A DNA stretch of 25,641 nucleotides, from positions 1-25,641 of the IMG/VR virus record IMGVR_UViG_3300028610_000236. One strand, given 5' to 3'. Shown here piece after piece: positions 3,745 through 12,148 of the stretch. The position numbers and the translations under genes were made by a program. The stretch comes from a virus. The notes beneath the pieces were generated by a model that worked only from the letters and a program-made list of their open reading frames with translations, did not search any database and was not told the DNA's origin. Numbering within the stretch: the first letter of the stretch is position 1; every line of letters begins with the position of its first letter.

Positions 3745-4347
3745 ATGAACTTGGACCATCTTGTGAATCAATTACCAACCAACCCCGTAGGGGTTGCCGA
3801 GCCTGACGAAGTTGGGCCGGAGATCTTTGATCAGCTCAAGGACTCTCAGGGTCGATTCCGAACCCAGTCCTTATTCTGGGAGCACAGACACGAATCGTAT
3901 CCGGCCCACTTCACCACTAAGAAGCATCAGATTTCGCGCGACGGTAAGACATACATCAGTCTCTACGAGAAGTACATGGAGATCAGCGATCCCACGGAGT
4001 ATCAAGTAGCCATTAGGCTGCTCGGTTCATGGGACCACTGGCAAGCTTTGCTTGGCTCCAAGTGGTTCCAAGAGCTAGTAACCGAATGGCGTAATGAACT
4101 CCGTGTGAAGATGGAGTCAGAGCGTTATTTTGAAATGATTGAAGAGGTAGACAATGCCACAGCATCCGGGAAAGACGCTAGGAAAATCCAAGCGACCAAG
4201 TGGCTCGCGGAGCGGTACACGCCCGCAGAGCAAAAGCGCAGGGGCAGGCCGACGAAAGAAGAAAAAAAAGCGCACCTCAAAGAAGTAGAGCGTGACGCAC
4301 AGGATCTCGCGGCTGACGCCGCCAGCATAGGTATGAAGGTAGCATGA
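3745..4347 (+). CDS. terS: Terminase small subunit
   Basis: The start is placed at ATG 3745 (MNLDHLVNQLPTNP) because GGAG sits five bases upstream. The frame is open to 3676, but that part has no ribosome site. The 200-residue protein contains the segment YEKYMEISDPTEYQVAIRLLGSWDHWQALLGSKWFQELVTEWRNEL (given here split: DPTEYQVAIRLLGSWDHW, then SKWFQELVTEWRNEL). This matches the pattern of small terminase proteins in many podoviruses and myoviruses as I know them. A Lys/Arg-rich tail (QKRRGRPTKEEKKAH) follows. The small subunit binds the packaging site and recruits the large subunit. The gene ends in ATGA overlap with a beta-propeller-like gene, which separates it from the large subunit. Confidence 0.75.
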   Translation: MNLDHLVNQLPTNPVGVAEPDEVGPEIFDQLKDSQGRFRTQSLFWEHRHESYPAHFTTKKHQISRDGKTYISLYEKYMEISDPTEYQVAIRLLGSWDHWQALLGSKWFQELVTEWRNELRVKMESERYFEMIEEVDNATASGKDARKIQATKWLAERYTPAEQKRRGRPTKEEKKAHLKEVERDAQDLAADAASIGMKVA

Positions 4348-5456
4348 CAGACTCAGATGGAGCACACATCTTCCCACCTCGCGCCGATGATCAAAGGATC
4401 ATCGACGCGATAGCAGCACAGGGTGGACCCTTTGGTCTAGGCATTGACGGAGACTTCCGCAAGGCCCTAGGCAATTTCCTGGGCCTATCCGATACAGAGA
4501 TACTCGCCCACTCAGTCGACGATATGTGGAAACACTACCTCGACGACCAGGGGCTTGTCAATGCAGCAGAGCCATTCAGTTTTGATCTGGCCGCATCCGG
4601 TGATCCGGATATCACCAGCTACAGTCTCACGACCGCTGCTGGCGCTTTCACGATTTCTGGTAACAACCACAACACTCCATACTTTAATGTAGCTGGAACC
4701 CGAGCGTACTTTAATAGGACCTCGTCTTGGGAGACCTGGCAGTATAGCCTGTCAACGCCGGGTGATCTATCGACACTGTCGTTCGAACTCACCCATGACT
4801 GGAGCGCACCTACCCAATTACAACGGGCTATTTCCCTGCCTCCAGCCAACGACAAATTCTATCGCATACGTAGGTCCGGTGGTTCAGGTGACATATTTGT
4901 GTCTGCTGATCCGTTCGCTAATGATGAAGTTGGCGACGTTTCTGGTGGTAATCCATATACCTTGACAGGTGTATCGGGGTTCCTAGGCGGTATTGCCAGT
5001 CCTGTTACACCCACCGCTTTCGTCGTAGCACCCAATAATCTCGACATGTATGCAATGTCGGCTGACGTGGGCGACCGTGCAATTTATCACCACCAGATGA
5101 GTGTACTCGGAGATGCCGATACTTCGACAGACCAAGGCCAAGCCTTAGATGTAAGCACCGAGTTTGACACCAATCTATTTTGCATAATCTATAGTCCTGA
5201 CGGAAGCAAACTGTTTGTAGTAGGTACGCACAGCGCCGCAGTGATCGTCGCGCAGTATGATTTAAGCACTGCCTATGATGTCAATACTGGTGTATACAGC
5301 GGTAAACAAATTACGGTAACGCCTGCAAGCACAGTCCTACTCGGACTGTTCGTCTGGGCTAATCCGGATAGCACCTTCCGGCTGGTCCTAACATACCCGC
5401 TTGGTGGAGCTAGTAATGGCTCGGCGTGGCGGTATGATCAGTACGATACACCCTAA
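4344..5456 (+). CDS. Beta-propeller-like repeat protein, probable tail or receptor-binding component
   Basis: The 370-residue protein overlaps the small terminase by ATGA and the large terminase by TAATG. Residues about 85-365 show degenerate blade-like repeats of a kind common in phage tail proteins: 'YSLSTPGDLSTLSF' near 132-145, 'PNNLDMYAMSADVGDRAIYHHQMS' near 231-254 and 'SPDGSKLFVVGTHSAAVIVAQYDLSTAYDVNTG' near 288-320 (each split between display and binding strands). The pattern is 'marker of position, YDLST, Asp' repeated, as expected for a WD40-like or NHL-like propeller. The N-terminal 60 residues (GLSDTEILAHSVDDMWKHYL) look like a helical attachment region. The function is inferred: binding a surface ligand or decorating the virion. 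The position inside the terminase pair is unusual. No signal peptide is present. Confidence 0.55.
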   Translation: MTDSDGAHIFPPRADDQRIIDAIAAQGGPFGLGIDGDFRKALGNFLGLSDTEILAHSVDDMWKHYLDDQGLVNAAEPFSFDLAASGDPDITSYSLTTAAGAFTISGNNHNTPYFNVAGTRAYFNRTSSWETWQYSLSTPGDLSTLSFELTHDWSAPTQLQRAISLPPANDKFYRIRRSGGSGDIFVSADPFANDEVGDVSGGNPYTLTGVSGFLGGIASPVTPTAFVVAPNNLDMYAMSADVGDRAIYHHQMSVLGDADTSTDQGQALDVSTEFDTNLFCIIYSPDGSKLFVVGTHSAAVIVAQYDLSTAYDVNTGVYSGKQITVTPASTVLLGLFVWANPDSTFRLVLTYPLGGASNGSAWRYDQYDTP

Positions 5457-6997
5457 TGCCGAAGCTTACAGCGGATGACATCCGGCAAGCGGCAGAGGAT
5501 GATCTCCTAACATTCATAGCCCTCGTAGCGCCCCATAGGGTGCTCGGGCACGCACACAAAGAGCTTATCAAATGGTGGCTCAGAGACGGTGCAGGAACAC
5601 ATCAGATGGTCCTGCTGCCACGGGATCATCAGAAGAGTACAATGGTTGCCTACCGAGTAGCGTGGGAGATCACGCGCAATCCCGCAGTAACGGTGTTGTA
5701 CATCAGCGCCACCTCCGGACTCGCAGAGAAGCAGCTCAAGTTTATCAAAGACATATTGGTCCATCCCAAGTACCGCAAGTACTGGCCCGATATGGTTCAC
5801 CCAGATGAGGGCAAGCGTGAGAAGTGGACTAACACAGAAATCATGGTTGACCATCCGGCCAGGAAGAAAGAAGGCGTCAGGGACGCCACTGTCTTTGCTG
5901 CGGGTCTTACTACGCAAATCACTGGCCTCCACTGCAACATCGCAGTACTTGACGATGTGGTCATCAAAGAGAATGCTTACACCGTAGATGGTAGAGACAA
6001 GGTCGAATCACAGTACTCTCTCCTGGCGTCAATTGAAACAACCGACGCAGAGGAGTGGATTGTGGGGACACGCTACCATCCCAGGGACCTTTACGGAACG
6101 CTCATCACAACTACTCAAGACGTTGTTGACGAGCACGGAGAAGTCCTGGATTCCGCACTTGTATATGAGGTGTGGCAGAAAGAAGTAGAGGACATGGGAG
6201 ATGGTACAGGTCAGTATCTATGGCCGCGCCAGCAAAGAGGCGACGGCAAGTGGTTCGGTTTCAACGCTAAGGTCCTTGCTCTCAAGCGTGCCAAGTATCT
6301 GGATCGCACACAATACTACGCCCAGTACTACAATAACCCTAACGATCCGGGTGAAGAAGCGATAGCCAGTGAATACTTCCAGCATTACGATAGAGAGTTT
6401 CTCAAAAAGCGTGATGGCGTCTGGTGCTTCAATGGCAAGCCTCTCGCAATCTTCGCCGCTGTTGACTTTGCGTTCAGCATCCGGAAGACGGCGGATTATA
6501 CCGTCGTGGTTATTGTTGGAGTCGACGTTGATGGCAACATCTATATACTTGACATTAAGCGTAAGCGCACGAACAAAACGACTGAATACTACAAAATGAT
6601 CTATGACCTCCATATGAAATGGGGGTTCAAGAAGATCCGGGCCGAGGTCACCGCAGGCCAGGCAGTAATTGCAGAGCGTATCAGAGATGACATCAGACGC
6701 GATGGATTAGTGCTGGCGGTAGACGACTTCAGACCCACCCGAACAATGGGTACAAAGGAGGAACGAATCCATGCTGCTCTTAGCCCTCGCTACGAGAACC
6801 ATACAATCTGGCACTACGCTGGCGGACTTTGCGAAGAGTTGGAGCAGGAACTTATCCAATACAATCCTGCATTTGATGATATCAAAGATGCCCTCCATTC
6901 CGTCATGGGAATTATCCGTACGCCTTATAATGCTTCGCGGCGGCGCAACAAGAATACCGTCGTCAGTCATCCTAGATTCGGAGGAGTCGCAGCCTAA
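5456..6997 (+). CDS. terL: Terminase large subunit (packaging ATPase-nuclease)
   Basis: The 513-residue protein drives DNA into the prohead and cuts the concatemer. The N-terminal ATPase has a Walker A variant LLPRDHQKST (residues 53-62, T7-like form), the motif YISATS (82-87) that follows it in terminases, and Walker B IAVLDD (162-167). A coupling segment GTRYHPRDLYG follows near 204-214. The C-terminal RNase H-like nuclease has its first acidic residue in AAVDFAF (Asp337) and a later acidic motif in DDIKDALHSV near 473-482. The length is normal for podovirus terminases. Its start shares one base with the preceding stop (TAATG) and no Shine-Dalgarno is visible, so it probably depends on translation of the beta-propeller gene. 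It overlaps the portal gene the same way. Confidence 0.95.
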   Translation: MPKLTADDIRQAAEDDLLTFIALVAPHRVLGHAHKELIKWWLRDGAGTHQMVLLPRDHQKSTMVAYRVAWEITRNPAVTVLYISATSGLAEKQLKFIKDILVHPKYRKYWPDMVHPDEGKREKWTNTEIMVDHPARKKEGVRDATVFAAGLTTQITGLHCNIAVLDDVVIKENAYTVDGRDKVESQYSLLASIETTDAEEWIVGTRYHPRDLYGTLITTTQDVVDEHGEVLDSALVYEVWQKEVEDMGDGTGQYLWPRQQRGDGKWFGFNAKVLALKRAKYLDRTQYYAQYYNNPNDPGEEAIASEYFQHYDREFLKKRDGVWCFNGKPLAIFAAVDFAFSIRKTADYTVVVIVGVDVDGNIYILDIKRKRTNKTTEYYKMIYDLHMKWGFKKIRAEVTAGQAVIAERIRDDIRRDGLVLAVDDFRPTRTMGTKEERIHAALSPRYENHTIWHYAGGLCEELEQELIQYNPAFDDIKDALHSVMGIIRTPYNASRRRNKNTVVSHPRFGGVAA

Positions 6998-8775
6998 TGC
7001 CTAGAGTAGCCAAAGCCGTACAAGAGATTAACACCCTCCTACGGAGCGATGATCTCTCAGACTTCGTAGTGAACAAGTACGTGACGTGGCGTGGAAGCCG
7101 CGTTCACTGGATCGAAGACATGAAGGAGCTGCGGAACTACATCTTCCAGACAGACACTTCGCAGACCTCGAACAAGACCCTACCGTGGAAGAACACCACG
7201 TCGGTCCCCAAGATCTGCCAGCTAAGGGACAACCTACACGCCAACTATATGGCTGCCCTGTTCCCGAATGACAACTGGTTCAAGTGGGAATCAGCTACAG
7301 ACGAAGCGGCTGACAATGAGTCAGCCCTCCTGATCGAAAGCTACATGAAGCAGAAGATCCGGGAGTCAGACTTCAAGAAGGTCATTAGTGAATCCCTATA
7401 CGACTACATCGACTACGGTAACGTATTCGGTGAGGTCACGTACGAGAACGACGTCCACCAGACGGGCGACGGTACGAATGTCGCGGTCTATGTAGGCCCG
7501 CGCGTACATCGCATCAGCCCCTATGACATCTTGTTTGATCTGTCCGCGTCGGACTTCAAGAACGCCGCGAAGATCACCCGCACGATTGTTTCACTAGGCA
7601 CGCTGAAGAAGGCCGCTGAGGTAGACCCCGCGTTTGCGTGGGTGCCCGCCGCCATAGCAAATACCGTGGAGCTGCGCACACACATGCGCGGCTACTCCGA
7701 CAGCGACATCGACAAATCAGAAGGTATGCAGATTGATGGCTTCCACCAGCTCAACTCGTACTACTCTTCGGACCTGGTTGAACTACTCGAGTACGAAGGC
7801 GATACGTTCGACATCATAACTGGTGAGGTCAAGTCGGGCCGTCGCATAATCGTGATGGATCGAAGGGTCGTCGTCTTCGACGAGCCGTACGATTCCTGGC
7901 TAGGTAAGTCGAATAAAGAACACGTGTGCTGGCGTGACCGCCCTGACAATCTCATGGGTATGGGACCGCTGGACAATCTCGTGGGGATGCAGTACCGTCT
8001 CGACCACTTGGAGAACCTCCGAGCGGACGTCATGGACCAGATCGCCCACCCGGTTGTGTACACACGCGGCTACGTTGAAGACTGGGACTGGGGTCCAGGC
8101 GAGAAGATCTACGGCGACGTAGACTCGGACGTTCAAGTCCTTCGCCCAGATGCCACGGCCCTGAACGCCGATTTCCAAATGGACCGCTTGATGCGGGACA
8201 TGGAGGAACTAGCGGGTGCGCCCCGCGAGGCGATGGGCATACGTACCCCTGGCGAGAAGACAGCGTTTGAAATCCAGGCGCTGGAGAACGCCGCAGGTCG
8301 TATCTTCCAGCAGAAGATCCAGAAGTTCGAAGAGCACTTCGTCGAGCCTCTGTTGAATCAGATGTTGGAGTCAGCCAGGCGCAACATCAACGCAGTCGAG
8401 GTCGTTAAGGTACTCGACCAAGATTTCGCGGTGACACAGTTCTTGCAGGTGACACCGGAAATAATCGGAGCGAAAGGAAAGCTCTACCCCATTGGGGCAC
8501 GACATTTCGCTAAGCAAGCACAGATTGTGCAGAACCTTATCGGCTTCATCAATAGCGCAGCCTACTCCGACCCCTCCGTGGTAACCCACGTCAGTGGTCT
8601 GCGGATCGCTCGCTTGATGGAAGAGAACCTAGGACTGGATCGTTTCGAGCTGGTCGTAGAGAATGTCCGAGTCGCAGAGCAGCAGAAGACCGCAGCCCTG
8701 GTAACTCAGGCCGACGAAGACGTAGCAGGCGAGATCCTCGACCGAGGTGCCGCCGACACAGAGGAGCCAGTCTAA
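6997..8775 (+). CDS. Portal protein (head-tail connector)
   Basis: The 592-residue protein begins in a TAATG overlap with the large terminase, with GGAGGAG upstream. It forms the dodecameric ring through which DNA enters and leaves the head. The start (VQEINTLLRSDDLSDFVVNKYVTWRG), the early motif SVPKICQLRDNLHANYMAALFPNDNWF, and the later segments DNLVGMQYRLDHLENLRADVMDQ and GAPREAMGIRTPGEKTAFEIQ are typical of podovirus head-tail connectors. Length and position after the large terminase agree. The last 60 residues are helical and acidic (TQADEDVAGEILDRGAADTEEPV). The next gene starts directly after its stop, with no gap. Confidence 0.93.
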   Translation: MPRVAKAVQEINTLLRSDDLSDFVVNKYVTWRGSRVHWIEDMKELRNYIFQTDTSQTSNKTLPWKNTTSVPKICQLRDNLHANYMAALFPNDNWFKWESATDEAADNESALLIESYMKQKIRESDFKKVISESLYDYIDYGNVFGEVTYENDVHQTGDGTNVAVYVGPRVHRISPYDILFDLSASDFKNAAKITRTIVSLGTLKKAAEVDPAFAWVPAAIANTVELRTHMRGYSDSDIDKSEGMQIDGFHQLNSYYSSDLVELLEYEGDTFDIITGEVKSGRRIIVMDRRVVVFDEPYDSWLGKSNKEHVCWRDRPDNLMGMGPLDNLVGMQYRLDHLENLRADVMDQIAHPVVYTRGYVEDWDWGPGEKIYGDVDSDVQVLRPDATALNADFQMDRLMRDMEELAGAPREAMGIRTPGEKTAFEIQALENAAGRIFQQKIQKFEEHFVEPLLNQMLESARRNINAVEVVKVLDQDFAVTQFLQVTPEIIGAKGKLYPIGARHFAKQAQIVQNLIGFINSAAYSDPSVVTHVSGLRIARLMEENLGLDRFELVVENVRVAEQQKTAALVTQADEDVAGEILDRGAADTEEPV

Positions 8776-9048
8776 ATGACTGAACGACAAACCAAGCTAG
8801 ACCAACGCTGGTTCAAGGAAGATAGAGCACTCCCTAAAGAAGATCAAGAGAAAGCGAAAGAACAATCCGAGGTAGCCATTCGAAATTCGACATTGATGTC
8901 GAGACGTTTGAAAGGAATACTCGAGGAAGAATATGAGAAATGTATTCAGATCGAAGATGACTTCCAAAGCCCAGGCTGGAAGAAGCGCATCATAGCCCTG
9001 AATGCACGACGCAAAACCCTACGAGAGATCGTAGGAATCTTACCATAG
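8776..9048 (+). CDS. Hypothetical 90-aa charged helical protein between portal and scaffold
   Basis: The frame starts at ATG 8776, directly after the portal stop, with GAGGAG (8761-8766) nine bases upstream. The 90 residues are very charged (MTERQTKLDQRWFKEDRALPKEDQEKAKEQ) and predicted by eye to be almost wholly helical. No membrane segment or catalytic residues are seen. Small genes at this place in podoviruses are often head-assembly accessories, but I do not recognise this one. Its last codons form a perfect 7-bp hairpin CCTACGA-GAGA-TCGTAGG (9018-9035), 11 bases before the scaffold ribosome site. Confidence 0.75.
   Translation: MTERQTKLDQRWFKEDRALPKEDQEKAKEQSEVAIRNSTLMSRRLKGILEEEYEKCIQIEDDFQSPGWKKRIIALNARRKTLREIVGILP
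9018..9035 (+). repeat. Hairpin at the end of the pre-scaffold gene
   Basis: CCTACGA (9018-9024) pairs with TCGTAGG (9029-9035) around a GAGA tetraloop, of the stable GNRA class. No U-run follows. A position just upstream of the strongly expressed scaffold and capsid genes would suit mRNA processing or 5'-end protection, which is inference. Confidence 0.45.
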
Positions 9049-9059
9049 GAGGTCCGACC

Positions 9060-9791
9060 ATGACCGATGTATTTGACACTGACCAAGGTGATCAATCTAC
9101 CAGTGCTCTTGAAGAGCTGGTAGGCGATGGCAAGAAGTTTGCTGACAATGAAGCCCTTGCAAAAGGGAAGCAGGAATCAGACAACTTCATCGAACAACTG
9201 AAGCAAGAGAAGCAGGAAGCGCTGGATGCGCTGAAGGATGCCCAGAAGGATGTGGGTGAAGGCAAGACTGTTGCTGAACTTCTAGAGGCTGTTCGAGCCG
9301 CGCAAAAAACAGACGACGACGTTAACCAACCGCTGTCTGATGAGGATTTTCAAGAGAAAGTACGGTCCATTGTCCAAGGAGATTCTGCTGATACTACCCG
9401 TACAGCGAATCGTGAGATAGGCAACTCGCTAGTACTACAGAAGGTTGACGGCAATGTTGAAGCCGCCAAGACTTATGTAGCAGAACGCGCAAAAGCGCTT
9501 GGCGTTACACCAGCCAAGTTGCGCGAGCTGAGCGAAGATAGCCCTGAACTCTTTGCCAAAGCGATGGAACTCGATACTAGTACTGCTCCCAAAGGCACGG
9601 CGCAGCTACCTAATGTTAACACCAACAACCTTCAACCGGTTGTCGCAGAAGAAGTGGACGGTCATAAGACCAAAGCGTTCTACGACCGCCAGAAGAAGGA
9701 GATGGGTGTCAGCAAGTATCTGGACGACCACGCATTGCAGAATGCAATGATGGCCGACGCCATTGCACTAGGGGAGCGTTTCAGCAACTAA
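9060..9791 (+). CDS. Capsid assembly scaffolding protein
   Basis: The 243-residue protein starts at ATG 9060 with AGGAGG seven bases upstream. It should form the internal scaffold on which the capsid protein assembles before packaging. The N-terminal motif FADNEALAKGKQESDNFIEQLKQEKQEALDAL is the common podovirus scaffold pattern (given in part: ALAKGKQESDNFIEQLKQE). It leads into a coiled coil to about residue 85. The rest is acidic and helical with few hydrophobic residues, and ends in a short basic-to-neutral helix (KKEMGVSKYLDDHALQNAMMADA) that may contact the capsid protein. Position directly before the major capsid gene supports the call. Confidence 0.85.
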   Translation: MTDVFDTDQGDQSTSALEELVGDGKKFADNEALAKGKQESDNFIEQLKQEKQEALDALKDAQKDVGEGKTVAELLEAVRAAQKTDDDVNQPLSDEDFQEKVRSIVQGDSADTTRTANREIGNSLVLQKVDGNVEAAKTYVAERAKALGVTPAKLRELSEDSPELFAKAMELDTSTAPKGTAQLPNVNTNNLQPVVAEEVDGHKTKAFYDRQKKEMGVSKYLDDHALQNAMMADAIALGERFSN

Positions 9792-9814
9792 TCTCAACAT
9801 GAGAGGAAGTAGAA

Positions 9815-10768
9815 ATGCACACTACCCAAAATAGTGCCATTCTCACTCGCTCAGAGATTTGGAGTACGAACCTCAAAGAAGTTCTCCAAGACGAACTACG
9901 CGCACAAGGCTGGGTAAACTGGCTGAGTGAGTTTCCGGACGGTGACCAGTTCACCATCCCGTCTATAGGTGAATCGAACGTACGAGATTATGTGGAAGAT
10001 ACTGACATTCAGTATGACGCCCTTGATCTTGGTGAGTTTCCCTTCACAATCACTGAGTACCTGAGTTCAGGTCACTACATCACCGAGAAAGCGCGACAAG
10101 ACCTTTTCTATGCCGCTCGCTTAGAAGCATCGTTCCTGCCCAAACAGGCACGTGCCCTAGCCGAGAAAATAGAGACGGACATCCTCGCTCTTTGTGCAGG
10201 TGGTGCGTCAGGCGGTCAAACGGCTGACGACCAAAACGTGATCAACAACGCAGACCATCGTTTCGTCGCCACTGGCGCAAGTGAAACGATTACTGTTAAC
10301 GATTTCGCTAAAGCGTTATATGGCTTGAAGAAAGCTAATGTACCGCAGACCGCGATGATCGCTATTGTTGATCCCTCGGTAGAGTTCGCTATCAATACGA
10401 TTACGAACATTACCAATATCAGCAACAACCCCCGCTGGGAAGGCATAGTAGAATCGGGCATCGGCTCCGGAATGACGTTCATCAAGAACATCTTCGGATT
10501 CGACGTATTCGTTTCCAACTATCTGCCTGATGCAAACGAAACCATTGATGGTCTTACGACCAGCGCTGGTAAAGCGAATGCGTTCTTCAGCGCGGCTGGT
10601 GGCGACATTATGCCCTTCATGGGTGCAATGCGGCAGATGCCGAAGGTTGATGGTGGTTATAACTACAACAAACAACGTGAAGAGTATGTTACGACTGCTC
10701 GTTACGGGCTGAAGGTCTTCCGACCTGAAAACCTGGTTTGTGTATTGTCGGATACCGACCAAGTCTAA
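9815..10768 (+). CDS. Major capsid protein
   Basis: The 317-residue protein starts at ATG 9815 after AGAGGAAG. It is expected to have the HK97 fold and build the icosahedral shell. Typical signs are the N-terminal arm (SEIWSTNLKEVLQDELRAQGWVNWL), the segment TEYLSSGHYITEKARQDLFYAARLE near residue 80, a central helix-rich spine with a Gly-rich patch (CAGGASGGQTADD), and the C-terminal VTTARYGLKVFRPENLVCVLSD. It follows the scaffold gene, and a terminator lies one gene downstream, as is common for the most abundant virion protein. It lacks an N-terminal prohead-protease region, in line with a separate scaffold gene. Confidence 0.93.
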   Translation: MHTTQNSAILTRSEIWSTNLKEVLQDELRAQGWVNWLSEFPDGDQFTIPSIGESNVRDYVEDTDIQYDALDLGEFPFTITEYLSSGHYITEKARQDLFYAARLEASFLPKQARALAEKIETDILALCAGGASGGQTADDQNVINNADHRFVATGASETITVNDFAKALYGLKKANVPQTAMIAIVDPSVEFAINTITNITNISNNPRWEGIVESGIGSGMTFIKNIFGFDVFVSNYLPDANETIDGLTTSAGKANAFFSAAGGDIMPFMGAMRQMPKVDGGYNYNKQREEYVTTARYGLKVFRPENLVCVLSDTDQV

Positions 10769-10781
10769 GGAGGATTGACTA

Positions 10782-11282
10782 ATGTCAGCAAGAGAAGAGT
10801 ATTGGTCTAACCAAGATGGGCTGGTTGTAGGCTTCGGCCAACGGGATGTTTCATGCAACTCGGCTAAGAAAATCGCAGTAGAAGGCGCGGTTGAAGAGCT
10901 GGTGCTGGACCTGACTGATGCAACTTTACTAGAGGACGTGCAAGCGACCGATGGTAATGCAGTTGTAAACGGTTCGGAAATCCCGGCTGGAAGTCTAATC
11001 GTGAGTGCAGTATTAGTCGTTACCGAGGCGTTTACGTCCGGTGGCGCAGCCGTACTCGATGTTGGTACATACGACGCGGATACTGGTGTTGCAGTTGACG
11101 ATGATTCCCTCATCGCCGCTGAAGCACTTGGTAACCTCGGTGCAAATGCCGTTGTAACAGGCGCAGGTGCAGATATTGGAGCGGTGGTAACACAGCGCGT
11201 CAAGATCGCAGCTACGTTTGATACAGCAGCTTACACCGCAGGTAAAGCTCGCGTGGTTATCAAATACCAGCCCCCGGTATAG
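10782..11282 (+). CDS. Probable head decoration or minor capsid protein
   Basis: The 166-residue protein starts at ATG 10782 with an ideal AAGGAGGA seven bases upstream, suggesting strong expression. It is rich in Val, Ala, Gly and Asp, nearly free of Lys and Cys, and patterned as beta strands: 'LVVGFGQRDV' early, then 'IPAGSLIVSAVLVVTEAFTSGG' and finally 'AYTAGKARVVIKYQPPV'. This alternation and the place between the capsid gene and a terminator fit a beta-sandwich decoration protein or head fibre made at high copy. I do not recognise a named family, so the role is inferred from context. Confidence 0.6.
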   Translation: MSAREEYWSNQDGLVVGFGQRDVSCNSAKKIAVEGAVEELVLDLTDATLLEDVQATDGNAVVNGSEIPAGSLIVSAVLVVTEAFTSGGAAVLDVGTYDADTGVAVDDDSLIAAEALGNLGANAVVTGAGADIGAVVTQRVKIAATFDTAAYTAGKARVVIKYQPPV

Positions 11283-11297
11283 ACCCCCGATTGGTGA

Positions 11298-11324
11298 GAG
11301 GGGCTTCGGCCCCTCGATCCTTTT
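11298..11324 (+). terminator. Intrinsic terminator after capsid genes
   Basis: A perfect 7-bp GC-rich stem GAGGGGC/GCCCCTC (11298-11304, 11309-11315) closes a TTCG loop in the C(UUCG)G form, followed by GATCCTTTT. It sits 15 bases after the decoration-protein stop and directly before the ribosome site of the tail tubular A gene. It probably separates abundant head transcripts from lower-level tail transcripts. The U-run is short, so some read-through is expected. Confidence 0.75.
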
Positions 11325-11337
11325 AATGGAGAAGTAA

Positions 11338-12138
11338 GTGGCTAAAGAGAACCTGCTACAAATTGTACAAGACATCCTGTCGGATGCAGACAGCGATGCT
11401 GTGAATTCAATCTCGGCCACCGTAGAAGCAGAGCAGTGCGCCCGTGTCGTACGCACGATCTTTAATCAGATCCAAGATGGCACCGATATCAAGTACAAGG
11501 AAGGTATCGTAGAACTGGACGCAACGTCCGTCGCTACACCAAATGTTATGTTACGACCCCCAGGCTTCTATGATGTCGAATGGGTTCGTTACAATATCAA
11601 GAACGCTACGTCTGATCCGAACAAGTTTGAGAAGATTCGGTATCAGGACGCAGATGAATTTATTGATTGGACGTCCTCGCGTGCGAGTGACGATCCAACT
11701 GTCGAGTCAGTCACGCTGGAAAGCGGATATGAGATGCTGGTACGGAATGACGTACAGCCCACCTTCTGGACATTCCTGGAAGGCGAGGACCATTTCATCT
11801 TCGATGCGTATGACCGCAACCTCGACTCAAATCTACAAGCCAGCAAATCGTTGGCTTATGGAAAGACTAAGCCCTTGCTAGCCTTGACCGATTTATCAGT
11901 CCCGGATCTCCCGGAGCACCTGTTCAATCAGCTCAAGTTCCAAGCGAGGGCTTTGTTTTTTGACCTCTACAAAGACGGTTCCACACGAGAGATCGACAAA
12001 CTTTCTCGGCGCTCCGAGGTTCGCGTTCAGCGGCATCGGCATCTCACCAAGATGGAGAATGTAGAGAAACAAACTGGCCAGGACTTTGGACGTCTCCGAC
12101 GTCGAGGTGGTGGTCGCACAACTGGAAGACGACACTAG
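11338..12138 (+). CDS. Tail tubular protein A-like (head-tail adaptor)
   Basis: A GTG start at 11338 is chosen, with GGAG six bases upstream and immediately after the terminator. The product has 266 residues. The opening NLLQIVQDILSDADSDAVNSI, then EAEQCARVVRTIFNQI, is the characteristic start of podovirus tail tubular A (T7 gp11-type) proteins. These bind below the portal and join the tail nozzle. 'LEGEDHFIFDAYD' and 'LPEHLFNQLKFQARALFFDL' further on also fit. The C-terminus is strongly basic (GRLRRRGGGRTTGRRH), an uncommon tail that may touch packaged DNA. The next gene follows after a 10-base spacer. Confidence 0.85.
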   Translation: MAKENLLQIVQDILSDADSDAVNSISATVEAEQCARVVRTIFNQIQDGTDIKYKEGIVELDATSVATPNVMLRPPGFYDVEWVRYNIKNATSDPNKFEKIRYQDADEFIDWTSSRASDDPTVESVTLESGYEMLVRNDVQPTFWTFLEGEDHFIFDAYDRNLDSNLQASKSLAYGKTKPLLALTDLSVPDLPEHLFNQLKFQARALFFDLYKDGSTREIDKLSRRSEVRVQRHRHLTKMENVEKQTGQDFGRLRRRGGGRTTGRRH

Positions 12139-12148
12139 GAGACCAACT

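Noticed and set aside
10316-11203. 295-codon minus-strand frame
   Set aside because: It is antisense to the capsid and decoration genes, low-complexity (Ser, Thr, Ala) and without a ribosome site; a shadow frame.
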